Shown here: positions 47,210 to 56,878 of the stretch, one piece after another
Layout: every line of letters begins with the position of its first letter
Position numbering within the stretch: the stretch's first letter is position 1
From: JABAQJ01 sp046327745
GTDB taxonomy: Bacteria > Gemmatimonadota > Gemmatimonadetes > Gemmatimonadales > Gemmatimonadaceae
Assembly (NCBI GenBank): GCA_046327745.1
Contig: JAXLXV010000010.1
Span: 62,001-126,000, forward strand
Reading direction: 5' to 3'
DNA length: 64,000 nucleotides
Made by a program: the position numbers and the translations under genes
Notes under the pieces: model-generated
Databases searched by the model: none
What the model was told of the DNA's origin: nothing
The model's input: only the letters and a program-made list of their open reading frames with translations

Positions 47210-48462
47210 GTCGTGAGACCAGCCACGAGCACGGGTCCGCTGCTTTGCAGGACGACCCGGACGACCTGTTCGCGCCAGCGGCGATCGCCGATCCGTATGC
47301 GTACTTCGGACAGCTGCGAGAGACAGATCCCATTCACTGGAATGCGCGCAACGCGTTGTGGATCATCACGCGGTACGACGATTTGGTGTGGCTGGTCCGT
47401 CATCACGAACTGTTCTCGTCTGCGGTGATCCGCACGGACGCGCGGCCGCCGTATCCGCCGATTGATCCCGAGGACCGTGGCTTGTTCGAGCAGGTCCGGG
47501 CGTTCCGTTCGGATCAGCTGGTGGAGCAAGATCGCCCCGGGCACACGAGCATGCGTGGCGCGCTGCACGAATACTTCACGCCAACGACCATGGAGTCGTG
47601 GCGACCGTTTGTGCGCACCGCCGTGGCCGAATTGCTGGATGAAGTTGCACCTCGCGGGCGCATGGACGTGCAGCAGGCGCTGGCGGCCCCGCTCCCGGTG
47701 CGCATCATCACCCAGATGATGGGCGTGCCCAACGAAGACCGCGAGCACCTGCGCGACTTGGCCGACAAGCTGCTCTACATCAATCGTGGCGAGCCATATC
47801 GCATGAAGATCCTGATGGAAGGGATCAACGGCATGATGGCCTACGTGGAACCGAAGGTGGCTGAGCGCGCGAAGCATCCAGCGGACGACTTCATTTCGGT
47901 CCTGGCCGGTGCCGAACAAGCCGGGGTGTTCACACGACATCAAGTGCTGGTGAACAGCGCGTTGCTGTTGTTCGCGGGTCACGAGACCACGATGAACCTC
48001 ATCTGCAACGGGACGCTGTCACTCCTACGGCATCCCGACCAATGGGCCGCCCTCTGCGCGGACCCGGCAGGCGTGGCGCGGCTCGCCACCGAGGAATGCC
48101 TGCGCTACGATCCGCCGGTCAAGTCAACCCAACGCATTGCCGCAGTGGATGTGGAGCGTCACGGCAAGACCATTCACAAGGGCGATCGTGTGCGCTGGGT
48201 GATGGCCGCGGCCAACCGGGACCCACGCGCGTTCTCGAATCCCGACACGTTCGACCTGTCGAGGAGTCCGAATCCGCATGTGTCGTTCGGTTCTGGTGTG
48301 CACTACTGCTTGGGTGCCACGCTCGCGCGCGTGGAAGGACAGGAGGTCTTTCGCGCGTTGGCCGAGCGGTTTCCCAACCTGCGCGTGGATAGCGACGCGC
48401 TGGAGTACCAGCCGAGCATTCAGTTCCGTTCGTTGAAGTCCCTACCGGTGGCGTGGGATTGA
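47206..48462 (+). CDS. Cytochrome P450 monooxygenase
   Basis: This 418-residue soluble P450 has the I-helix FAGHETT oxygen-binding motif, the K-helix EECLRYD (ExxR) and the haem loop FGSGVHYCLGATLA with axial Cys368. It resembles bacterial CYP families such as CYP107/CYP105-like enzymes, though none is certain. The ferredoxin gene follows after 3 bp and is the natural electron donor. No ferredoxin reductase is in view. The substrate is unknown; secondary metabolism or xenobiotic hydroxylation is possible. Confidence 0.93.
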   Translation: MSRETSHEHGSAALQDDPDDLFAPAAIADPYAYFGQLRETDPIHWNARNALWIITRYDDLVWLVRHHELFSSAVIRTDARPPYPPIDPEDRGLFEQVRAFRSDQLVEQDRPGHTSMRGALHEYFTPTTMESWRPFVRTAVAELLDEVAPRGRMDVQQALAAPLPVRIITQMMGVPNEDREHLRDLADKLLYINRGEPYRMKILMEGINGMMAYVEPKVAERAKHPADDFISVLAGAEQAGVFTRHQVLVNSALLLFAGHETTMNLICNGTLSLLRHPDQWAALCADPAGVARLATEECLRYDPPVKSTQRIAAVDVERHGKTIHKGDRVRWVMAAANRDPRAFSNPDTFDLSRSPNPHVSFGSGVHYCLGATLARVEGQEVFRALAERFPNLRVDSDALEYQPSIQFRSLKSLPVAWD

Positions 48463-48465
48463 TCG

Positions 48466-48705
48466 ATGGCTGAGCATGCGTCGGGGCGACAGCTGCGCAT
48501 TACCGTGGATCACGAGTTGTGCGTCGGCAATGGACAGTGCGTGAACGTTGCACCGGGCGTGTTCCGTCACAACGACTACGTCCAGTCCGAAGTTGTGAAC
48601 CCGGCAGGTGCTACAGAACAGGCAGTCCTGCGCGCCGCCCACTTGTGTCCGACCAGTGCCATTCGGGTGGAAGATGCCGTCACGGGTGACGTACTCTTTC
48701 CCTGA
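48466..48705 (+). CDS. [3Fe-4S] ferredoxin, P450 partner
   Basis: This 79-residue ferredoxin has cysteines at 19, 25 and 61 (DHELCVGNGQC, then LCPTSA). Three, not four, cysteines imply a [3Fe-4S] cluster, as found with many actinobacterial P450s. It lies 3 bp after the P450 gene and should feed it electrons. Confidence 0.88.
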   Translation: MAEHASGRQLRITVDHELCVGNGQCVNVAPGVFRHNDYVQSEVVNPAGATEQAVLRAAHLCPTSAIRVEDAVTGDVLFP

Positions 48706-48732
48706 CGACGAGGCTCGATCTCAGAGGCGACC

Positions 48733-49569
48733 ATGACGGAATACCTCGGCGGCTCGCGAAAGCGCGTCAGTACCCATGACCTCATGGCCATGAAGCGTGA
48801 GGGCAAGAAGATCGCGATGATCACCGCGTACGATGCGCTGTTTGGCGCGCTGGTGGATGCGGCCGGCGTCGACGTGGTGCTGGTGGGTGACTCGGTAGCT
48901 CCGGTGATCGCTGGAACGGAGACGACGATTCCCGCGACCATGGATCAGATGGTCTATCATGGACGCATCGTGCGTCGCGGCGTTCGGCACGCCCTGCTGG
49001 TCGTCGACATGCCGTTCCTGAGTTATCAGGTGTCCATTCCCGATGCGATCGCCAATGCCGGGAGAATTCTGAAGGAGACCGGGGCGCAGGCGGTGAAGCT
49101 GGAGGGAGGTGCGTCGTGGGCGCCGACCATCGCTGCGTTGGTCGGGTGTGGCATCCCGGTGATGGGGCACCTGGGCTTTACTCCCCAGTGGGTGAATCAA
49201 CTGGGTGGATTCAAAATTCAGGGGAAGGAAGCCGATGCGGCGGCGCAATTGGTTGAAGACGCCAAGGCCTTGGAAAGGGCGGGCGCCTTCTCCCTGGTGT
49301 TGGAGCTGATGCCCGGAGACGTGGCCAGGCGGGTGAGTGAGGCCGTGCCGATCCCGACGATTGGTATTGGTGCCGGGCCTCAGTGCGATGGCCAGGTGCT
49401 GGTGCTGCACGACATGTTGGGACTTAACGAGGGCTTTGCGCCCAAGTTCCTGCGCCGGTACGCGGAGCTTGGTGAGGCAACGCGCCGGGCGGTGGGGACG
49501 TTTTGTGAAGAGGTGCGAGGCGGCGTCTATCCCGGACCGGAGCACACACACGGTGGGGGATCTACGTGA
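48733..49569 (+). CDS. panB: 3-methyl-2-oxobutanoate hydroxymethyltransferase
   Basis: This 278-residue PanB catalyses the first committed step of pantothenate synthesis: transfer of a hydroxymethyl group from methylene-tetrahydrofolate to 2-oxoisovalerate. Signatures include ITAYDALFGALVDAAGVDVVLVGDS, HGRIVRRGVRHALLVVDMPFLSY, GHLGFTPQWVNQLGG and IGIGAGPQCDGQVLV. Length is typical. It follows the ferredoxin after 27 bp but is unlikely to share its function. panC and panD are not in the window. Confidence 0.95.
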   Translation: MTEYLGGSRKRVSTHDLMAMKREGKKIAMITAYDALFGALVDAAGVDVVLVGDSVAPVIAGTETTIPATMDQMVYHGRIVRRGVRHALLVVDMPFLSYQVSIPDAIANAGRILKETGAQAVKLEGGASWAPTIAALVGCGIPVMGHLGFTPQWVNQLGGFKIQGKEADAAAQLVEDAKALERAGAFSLVLELMPGDVARRVSEAVPIPTIGIGAGPQCDGQVLVLHDMLGLNEGFAPKFLRRYAELGEATRRAVGTFCEEVRGGVYPGPEHTHGGGST

Positions 49570-49595
49570 ACGTCGGCGCCCGTTGTGCGCGCACC

Positions 49596-52067
49596 TTAGG
49601 TCCGCGGTAAGAGGAGCAGCGCACAGCCACGGTGCATCGGCACATCCCAGCGGACGCTGTTGGTGCTGCCGATCCCTTTCAATGGAACAGGCGCCGAGCT
49701 ACCTGGGTGCAACACCGTGCCCTCGCCTTCCAGGCCGCGCACGGTGATGCTGACGGACTGACGCTCACCGGCCAGCCCGACGAACACCACATATTTCGTG
49801 GGGGTCTCGAAGGCGTTGGCCTTGGCGACGCCGCCGTCCACGTCCACGATGCCGGGTTGCAGGATCCACGTCCGCGCCATGATGGCGCGGAAGAGCGGTC
49901 CATATGCCAGGTAGAGCGGCTCATTGAAATCGTTCGGCACCAGCGTGTGGTCGTTCCCGGCGTAAGGGATGGTGGGAAAGGCGCCGAGGTATAGCAGGCG
50001 CTGGAAGTAGACGTCCGGGTCCGGCTTGAGGGCGTCGTCATCAGGCGTCCAGCAGACGAGCGGCTTGCGCACGGAGAGCCAGGCGCTGGTGTTCAGGTTG
50101 AACGGAAAGTGGCCGTGCTCGTCGTAAAATCCGTCGACGTGCTCCATCAGCTCCAACCGGCGGTCCATGTCGTTCCCGAAGACCACCTTGCCCGCTTGAT
50201 GAAAGATCGGGGCTAAGTCCGACATCAGGGACATCCACGACCGGCGCAGGTGACGGTTGGGACCGTCGATCCACGTGACGTTGTCGCTGGCGTGGGGGTT
50301 GTAGCGCGTCAGCCAGTCCATGCGGTCGATGCAGATGCCATCGGAATCGGGGAGCCGCGCCACGTGCTGTCTGGCCTGATCGAGCAGCAGGCGCCGGTAG
50401 TTCGCCTCCCCGCAGTCCATGATCACGCCCTTGCCCCAAGTGAAGATCGGGTCCGGCGTCTTGAGGACCGCCCCTTCGAGCTGTCCGTGCAGCAAGTCGT
50501 TGGAGTTGCGCCAGCGCTCTGCGGGATTTGTTGTGGCTGGCGGAGGTGGCGGATAGACGATGTTGGTGCCGAACTCCGTGACGTTGAAGTAGTTCAGGAC
50601 GTGGAACCCACGGCGCTTCATGTCGACCGAATAGTCGTTCATGTGGCGTATGGTCGTCTGTCCGTATCGGCCCTCATCGGCGTCAGTGTGACGGCCGTCG
50701 CCGCCCCCCGCAAAGCGGTTCCACTGCACGTCGTCGGCCACCGGCGGGAGGAACAGCCCCATATACGGAAAATCCAGGCTCGCCTTCCAGTTGAAGGTGA
50801 ACCCCATCGCCGTCAGCTTCTCCGTGGGAAGATCACCCTCCCATCCCGAGTACGCGGCACCACCGCCGATCCGATGGGCCAACGGGTTCGGCGCGTTGAA
50901 GTACTTCGGGTAGCGGTCGACGATGGCGCGGAGCGCGGCCCGCACGTCGGGCTCGTGGACGACGATATCCACGTTGAATTGGGTTGGAGCTGCACCGCCG
51001 CCGAATCGGTGGAACGCGCGCGAGAAGCGAATCTCTCCCGCGGAGGTAGTGGTCACCTGCATGTCCAGCAGGACATCGTCCGGCGACTGGATGAATGACA
51101 CCCCGACGCCCGCCACTGGATCAAGGATGGTGGCCATCGGCAATGACAGCCCCCCTTCCCTATTGAAGAAGGCACCGTACTCGTAGGTCTTGTCTTCGAA
51201 GGGACGAGGAGCGAGCGGATCCTCCCATTGCCAGCCGTGGCCCCACGGCAACCACAGTCTCATTCGCGATGGGTCCGGCACCTGAAACACGGTATCGACC
51301 GGCGACGTCCACGACGACTGACTCGGCGAGCGATACTCCCAATTCCACCTGATGCCATCGGCGATCGGGTGGTAGGTCGTCACGCCATCTCTCGGAGCGC
51401 GCTGCAACGCCCCGGGTGCCAATCCCCCCGAGACTGCCAGCGGCAGACGCTGCCCACTCGGCAGCTCCAACGTTGTGATCCGGTGGCCGCGCCCGTGGAA
51501 GGCCAACGATCCGCTGGGGATTCGAAGGATTGGGCCGCCATCGGCCGCCACGATGTCGCGAGCCAGCGGGCTCCGCACCAGCTCAGCCTCCGCCCAGTTC
51601 ACATGGTCGCAGTAGGTGTCGACATATCCCACCACCAGCCGTAGGTGATTGGCACCGGTGACGGGGATGTCCACGCGCTGCGGAGCTGACGACTGGCTCA
51701 TCACGCCGCTGTCGAACGCCTTCTTACCATCCACGAACACATAGAAGACCGCGGTGGCTTCCGGTGCCCGCTGCTTGGTGGCGTCTACGCCCACCCACGC
51801 GCGAAACCGCGCATGCCGTCCGCCGAGCAAGTAGACAAGGTCGCTGCGGGCGTGTGTGCTAACGCCATGGGCGTAGACGCGCTCTCCGATTTGGAGAGGC
51901 TTGCCGTCCACACTGACGTCGTAGAACTGCGAGCCCCAACCGTGGTTGGCCAAGCGAGGGCGCAGGGTACTGAGCCGGACTACTGACGGCTGGTCCGCCA
52001 AGGGCAGCTTGAACGCCTTGGCTGTTGTCGCGAGCGTACCGGCGATGAGAAAGGAGCGTCGATCCAT
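49596..52067 (-). CDS. Secreted NPCBM-domain glycoside-hydrolase-like protein
   Basis: This 823-residue protein has a twin-arginine-like start (MDRRSFLIAG). An N-terminal NPCBM carbohydrate-binding domain (about 35-165) has YAHGVSTHARSDLVYLLGG and VDIPVTGANHLRLVVGY. A large catalytic region follows with GLFLPPVADDVQW, GICIDRMDWLTRYNPH and VVFGNDMDRR, which contain candidate acid residues. A closing beta domain ends the chain. The order recalls GH36/GH101-like retaining glycosidases, but no family is assigned firmly. It is presumably periplasmic or extracellular. Confidence 0.7.
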   Translation of the reverse strand: MDRRSFLIAGTLATTAKAFKLPLADQPSVVRLSTLRPRLANHGWGSQFYDVSVDGKPLQIGERVYAHGVSTHARSDLVYLLGGRHARFRAWVGVDATKQRAPEATAVFYVFVDGKKAFDSGVMSQSSAPQRVDIPVTGANHLRLVVGYVDTYCDHVNWAEAELVRSPLARDIVAADGGPILRIPSGSLAFHGRGHRITTLELPSGQRLPLAVSGGLAPGALQRAPRDGVTTYHPIADGIRWNWEYRSPSQSSWTSPVDTVFQVPDPSRMRLWLPWGHGWQWEDPLAPRPFEDKTYEYGAFFNREGGLSLPMATILDPVAGVGVSFIQSPDDVLLDMQVTTTSAGEIRFSRAFHRFGGGAAPTQFNVDIVVHEPDVRAALRAIVDRYPKYFNAPNPLAHRIGGGAAYSGWEGDLPTEKLTAMGFTFNWKASLDFPYMGLFLPPVADDVQWNRFAGGGDGRHTDADEGRYGQTTIRHMNDYSVDMKRRGFHVLNYFNVTEFGTNIVYPPPPPATTNPAERWRNSNDLLHGQLEGAVLKTPDPIFTWGKGVIMDCGEANYRRLLLDQARQHVARLPDSDGICIDRMDWLTRYNPHASDNVTWIDGPNRHLRRSWMSLMSDLAPIFHQAGKVVFGNDMDRRLELMEHVDGFYDEHGHFPFNLNTSAWLSVRKPLVCWTPDDDALKPDPDVYFQRLLYLGAFPTIPYAGNDHTLVPNDFNEPLYLAYGPLFRAIMARTWILQPGIVDVDGGVAKANAFETPTKYVVFVGLAGERQSVSITVRGLEGEGTVLHPGSSAPVPLKGIGSTNSVRWDVPMHRGCALLLLPRT

Positions 52068-52150
52068 TGGGGCGTGCGTTGCGGAACCAGGCGGCGCGGA
52101 TGTTCACGCGAACGTGCCGCCATTCGTCCGCTACCGCAAGCCGCGCTGGG

Positions 52151-52954
52151 TCAACAACGGATGCCCGGGGAAGGCGGAGTCGCGGGCGCCCACGCTGGGA
52201 CTGGAATGGCAAAGGCGTTGGCGTTGGCCGTGTGTGCGGCGTTCTGCAGCAGCAACATGGTAGCCTGCGACAGGGTCGGCACTCCAATGATGCTGGGCGA
52301 GTCCGTGGGCAGTGTTCGGGCGTCCAAGCCGGTGATCTGTTCGAAGAGGACCAGCGCCGCGAGATAGGTACCGAGTGGGCTGGGGTGGTATCCGTCGGGC
52401 CCGTAGAACTCGAGCGTCGGGTCTGACTGGCTGGCGAGCTGCCAGGCATCACCGGCAGGTGCAAACTTTGCGTTCGCGGTAATCGCTGCCATCTGCGCCG
52501 ATTCATGGACCTTGGGATAGTCCGGGAGTCGGGAGACGTCAGGCCAGGACATCATGACGATCGATGAGGCGCCGATGGAGGCGCCGAGCTGGTTGATGGC
52601 GCGCACCGCGAGGACGAGGGTATCGCGGCAGATGGGGAGCGTGGTGGGTCCCTGCTGCAACACGATGTGTTTCCAGGTGCCGCCGCTGATCATCCGTTGC
52701 GCACTGCCATCAATGAGGAAGTCGATGAGGGCGTGGTCGGGGGCAGCGAGCGATCGGGCGGAGAGCGATACACCAGCTGCTCGGGCAAGCATCGCGACCA
52801 TCTGTGGCAGGTCGTTGGTGTACGTGAGGCTATTGCCGATGAACAGGACGTTGTTGCCTGGGGGCAGGGGCGCGGTGACATTTGGCGCTTTGATGCAGCT
52901 GACGTTGGCGAATAGGCCGACGGCTGCAACGGAAAGAAGGCAGGGCGTTCGCAT
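52151..52954 (-). CDS. SGNH/GDSL-like esterase lipoprotein
   Basis: This 267-residue protein begins with a signal (LLSVAAVGLFANVSC) whose cysteine may be lipidated. FIGNSLTYTNDLP is a variant GDSL block I. VLQQGPTTLP and DGYHPSPLGTYLAA supply the remaining SGNH blocks, including the Asp/His pair. These enzymes remove acyl or acetyl groups from sugars or lipids. It lies 83 bp upstream of the NPCBM protein on the same strand, so deacetylation of the same glycan is a reasonable guess. The start is not fully certain. Confidence 0.75.
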   Translation of the reverse strand: MRTPCLLSVAAVGLFANVSCIKAPNVTAPLPPGNNVLFIGNSLTYTNDLPQMVAMLARAAGVSLSARSLAAPDHALIDFLIDGSAQRMISGGTWKHIVLQQGPTTLPICRDTLVLAVRAINQLGASIGASSIVMMSWPDVSRLPDYPKVHESAQMAAITANAKFAPAGDAWQLASQSDPTLEFYGPDGYHPSPLGTYLAALVLFEQITGLDARTLPTDSPSIIGVPTLSQATMLLLQNAAHTANANAFAIPVPAWAPATPPSPGIRC

Positions 52955-53558
52955 GCGCAACACTGGCATTGCCGAGGCGGTGCGTCACGGAACCCGCGAC
53001 AGGGCGTGTGTGGGGAGGGACCGGACGAAGGAAGGGGCGGTGAACGGGACGGTTCGTCCCGCGGCGCGGGGGGCTGGTATGCTCCGGTCGCGCAACATGG
53101 ATGCTGCCATCACTCGTTCGAGAGAGGAAGCTCTGTCCCTCAAGTCGGACGTACAGTACCTAACGTGTGCCGATGTGATATGGCAACACAGGCATCGCGG
53201 CAGACTCAGGCACTCAGGACGCACTGCCTAACGCAACCCGAGACGTGCGCCCTTGACCGTCGGTGGTCCGCCCGCTTCTATGCGGACGGATGGTGCGGCG
53301 CCAGCGGGGCGCCTCTGCCAAGGTGATGGTCGTGCGCCGACCGATGGTCACCTAACGAGTCGCTCACAGCGCCCATTCATCCTCGTGAACTCCGCACGGC
53401 TGCCTGGCGGACCCAGTGCCGGCGGTGTGCGACCTCGCGCGCGCTCCCGTTCGGCACGTTCGCGCCCCACGGGACACGCTCCGGCGCCGCTGCCAGCGCC
53501 TCCCGCTCATGCTCCTGACGAGGCAGCTCGTGCGCGCCCATGACCCAGTGGAGGCAGC
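52955..53558. other. Divergent intergenic region before the SusC gene
   Basis: About 600 bp with no convincing gene. It contains one exact GCCTAACG octamer (53226-53233) and two one-base variants (ACCTAACG near 53158 and 53350). This is the only intergenic cluster of that word in the window. The right end has GGAGG at 53550-53554 for the SusC start. Confidence 0.5.
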
Positions 53559-56500
53559 ATGCGCACTTCTGTCTGTCGATCGATTGCCACCGCGTTCTTT
53601 CTGCTAGCGGCACCGTATGCCGCGCACGCGCAGGAACCGGTCACCATCTCAGGCCGCATTGTCTCGGATGCCGGTGCTCCATTAGCCGGCGCATCGATCG
53701 CCGTTCGCTCACTCGCCGTCGGCGCGATGAGTGGCGATGGCGGCCAATACCAATTCGTCGTCCCAGGCGCGCGCGCCAACGGACGCGCGGCGGTGCTCGA
53801 GGCGCGGCGCCTCGGCTTCCGTCCGGAAACGACCACCGTGATCCTGACCCCAGGATCTCGCATCACGCACGACTTCACCCTCACCGCCAATCCTTTGCAG
53901 TTGGGTGAAGTGGTCATCACCGGTGCCGGCATTTCGACGACCGCCGAGCGCATCGGCACAGTTCGGTCGTCCATCGATTCGACCCTGCTCACGCGGTCGA
54001 ACGAGACGAACATTGTGAACGCGCTCGCGGCCAAGGCTCCGGGGGTAAGCATCGTCTCGCAGTCAGGCTCACCGGGAGCTTCAACATCGATCCGGATTCG
54101 CGGGTTGAATACCATCCAGGGCACCGGGCAGCCGCTCTTTGTCGTGGATGGCACGCCGATCGACAACACGACCCTGGCCACGGGTTCCATGGTCGCCAGC
54201 ACGGACACGCCCAACCGCGCGGCGGACATCAATCCCGACGACATCGAGTCGATCGAGATCCTGAAATCCTCCGCGGCGGCGGCGATCTATGGCGCGCGGG
54301 CCGGCCAGGGCGTCGTGCTCATTACGACCAAATCGGGCCACTCCGGCCAGAATAGCTACTCCTTCCGGTCGAATATCCGGGCCGATGACGTCAACCGTAC
54401 CATCCCGCTGCAGCGCACTTATGGCCAAGGGAGCAACGGCATCGCGCCGACGTGTAACGCCGACGATTGCCAGCTGACCGGCAGCTCGTGGGGGCCGCGT
54501 TTGCCGGCTGGGACGCGAACGTGGGATTGGGGGCGCGACGTGTATGAGCGCGGAATGGCCTATGACAACTCGTTTGACGTGTCGGGCGGCAATGACCGCA
54601 CCACGTTCTTTCTGTCGGGGGCAGCCAGCAATCAGCAGGGCATCACGATCGGCAACAACGACACCTACAACCGCTACACGGCTCGGCTCAAGGCGTCGCA
54701 TCACCTGACCAGCGGCTTGGTGCTGGACGCGAACATCGCGTATGTCGACGGCTCGGGGCGCTTTCTGCAGAAGGGCTCAAATGTGTCCGGCGTGAATCTG
54801 GGGTTGTGGCGTTCACCTCCGGAGTTCAACAACTTCGAGTACCTGGATCCGACCACCGGACTGCATCGGTCCTATCGGTTTCCTCGACCGTCAGCCGCAT
54901 CGGCCACCGAGAGCCGCATTTACGACAATCCCCTGTTCGTTATCAACGAGCAGGACAATACGCAGGACGTGGGGCGCTCGTTCGGCAACGTCGGCGCGGT
55001 TTACACATTCTCTGATTGGTTGAACCTGCGGTATACGCTCGGCGTCGACTATATCAACGACGAGCGACTGGAGACCTTGCCGCAGTCGAGTTCGGCCTTT
55101 CCGACTGGTCAGGTGACGCGTGGGACCATCACGCAGTTCCAGCTGGATAACAACCTGACGGCCAACCTGACGCACACGTGGCGCGATGGTTGGGATTCCC
55201 GGGCGTCGTTCGGCGCCAACCTGAACAACCGGGACAACCATCTGTTGTTCACCACGGGGCAGAACCTCATTGCCCCGCGGCCATTCAACCTGCAGAACAC
55301 GACGGACTACACCACGACGGATACGCGGTCCCGTGTACGCGGCGAGTCGTACTTTGCCCAGCTGCAACAGGCGTTTTGGGATCAGCTCTATGTCACGGGC
55401 ACCATCCGGAACGATGGGTTCTCTACCTTTGGCACCGGACAGCGGCGCAATTGGTTCCCCTCAGGGACGGTGGCCTGGACGTTCACGAACCTCCTCAATC
55501 CTGGGAACCTGCTCAGCACCGGCCGTCTTCGAGCCGCCTATGGCGCTTCGGGGACTGAGCCGTCGGTGTACCTGACGACAGGATTTTTCACCAGTGGATT
55601 TCTGGGTGGGTCATTCGGCGACGCCTTGCTGGCGTCACAGGGTGGGCAGGGTGGATTGGTGACCGCGGGACGGCGACCGCAGGACAACCTAGCGCCGGAA
55701 AAGCAGTATGAATTCGAGACGGGCTTGGACTTCGGACTGCTGCAGGATCGCGTGGACGCCAGTGTGACGTACTACAATCGGCGCAACACCGACGTGATCT
55801 TCGACGTGCCGCTGCCGTTCTCGTCAGGTTACACGGTGCAGGCACAGAACGGCGGGACCGTCAAGAACCGCGGCTGGGAAGCCACCCTGAACCTGCGTCC
55901 GGTCAAGACCAGCAGCGTGGACTGGGACATCGGGTTGCAGTATGCCACGAATCACAGCAAGGTCGCGGAACTCCGTGGCACTGACGCGGTGGACCTGCCA
56001 ACCGGCGGATTCTTCACCGGCGCACTCGTGTCGGCGGCAACTGGTTACCCGATGGGGGTTTTCCGCAGCTATGACTTCGTGCGCTGCCGATACGGTCAGG
56101 CATCGAACGGTGCGGACCTGGACGGGGACGGCGTGATCGATGACGTCAACGCCGCTTGCCATGCCGCCAGTGCGCCTAACGGCGCCGTGTACCTGGGCAC
56201 GGATGGCTTTCCGATCGACGACCCGACGCTGCGCGTCGTCGGCAACCCGAATCCGACATGGACGGGAAGTATCCGAACTGGCTTGAGGATTGGACGGGTG
56301 AAGCTGTCGGGGCTGGTCGACATTCGGCAGGGCGGTGACATCTGGAATGGCACCAAGGGAGCACTCTACAACTTCGGGACGGCGAAGGACACGGAGATTC
56401 GAGGCAAGACGGTGGTCTTTGGCGAGACGTATGTGCCCGGCAACCCGAAGGGACGCACGATGCAGACGTTCGGGCCGGGCAAGGGGAAGCAGGTGACGCT

Positions 56501-56816
56501 GGACCAGGGGTGGTTCCAAGGCTTGGGTTCGGGCTTTGGTCCGGTGGCATCCCAGTTCATGGAGGACGCCGGCTTCGTGAAGCTCCGCGAGATCTCGGTC
56601 GGCTACACGTTCAACAACGCGTGGCTGCAACGCGCGACGGGCTTTGCGAGCGTGGACGTGCGTGTCGCGGGCAGAAACCTCGGCCTATGGACGAACTACA
56701 CGGGCATCGACCCGGAAACGAACCTCGGTGGCGCCGAGGTTGCGGCCCAAGGGGTCGACTACTTCAACAATCCCCAGACCCGATCGCTCGTCTTCTCCTT
56801 CGTCTTCAACCGTTAG
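53559..56816 (+). CDS. SusC/RagA-family TonB-dependent outer-membrane transporter
   Basis: The 1085-residue protein has a signal peptide ending AAHAQ, a CarboxypepD_reg-like domain (about 25-110; ISGRIVSDAGAPLAGASIAV) and a plug domain (QLGEVVITGAG to about 250). A long barrel ends in SLVFSFVFNR, with a terminal aromatic. SusC-type transporters import glycans or peptides with a SusD lipoprotein, which is encoded next. The octamer CGTTAGGC covers the final arginine and stop codon. No ECF/anti-sigma pair typical of such loci is immediately upstream. Confidence 0.93.
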   Translation: MRTSVCRSIATAFFLLAAPYAAHAQEPVTISGRIVSDAGAPLAGASIAVRSLAVGAMSGDGGQYQFVVPGARANGRAAVLEARRLGFRPETTTVILTPGSRITHDFTLTANPLQLGEVVITGAGISTTAERIGTVRSSIDSTLLTRSNETNIVNALAAKAPGVSIVSQSGSPGASTSIRIRGLNTIQGTGQPLFVVDGTPIDNTTLATGSMVASTDTPNRAADINPDDIESIEILKSSAAAAIYGARAGQGVVLITTKSGHSGQNSYSFRSNIRADDVNRTIPLQRTYGQGSNGIAPTCNADDCQLTGSSWGPRLPAGTRTWDWGRDVYERGMAYDNSFDVSGGNDRTTFFLSGAASNQQGITIGNNDTYNRYTARLKASHHLTSGLVLDANIAYVDGSGRFLQKGSNVSGVNLGLWRSPPEFNNFEYLDPTTGLHRSYRFPRPSAASATESRIYDNPLFVINEQDNTQDVGRSFGNVGAVYTFSDWLNLRYTLGVDYINDERLETLPQSSSAFPTGQVTRGTITQFQLDNNLTANLTHTWRDGWDSRASFGANLNNRDNHLLFTTGQNLIAPRPFNLQNTTDYTTTDTRSRVRGESYFAQLQQAFWDQLYVTGTIRNDGFSTFGTGQRRNWFPSGTVAWTFTNLLNPGNLLSTGRLRAAYGASGTEPSVYLTTGFFTSGFLGGSFGDALLASQGGQGGLVTAGRRPQDNLAPEKQYEFETGLDFGLLQDRVDASVTYYNRRNTDVIFDVPLPFSSGYTVQAQNGGTVKNRGWEATLNLRPVKTSSVDWDIGLQYATNHSKVAELRGTDAVDLPTGGFFTGALVSAATGYPMGVFRSYDFVRCRYGQASNGADLDGDGVIDDVNAACHAASAPNGAVYLGTDGFPIDDPTLRVVGNPNPTWTGSIRTGLRIGRVKLSGLVDIRQGGDIWNGTKGALYNFGTAKDTEIRGKTVVFGETYVPGNPKGRTMQTFGPGKGKQVTLDQGWFQGLGSGFGPVASQFMEDAGFVKLREISVGYTFNNAWLQRATGFASVDVRVAGRNLGLWTNYTGIDPETNLGGAEVAAQGVDYFNNPQTRSLVFSFVFNR

Positions 56817-56878
56817 GCACGTGACGTCGGTCGCCGGATCTTCCGGTGACCGACGGTACGGTGCCCGGAGTGCTACAT

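Noticed and set aside
52985..53326. Short open frames on both strands in the SusC upstream region
   Set aside because: No start signals, unlike codon use and no known family. Considered non-coding.
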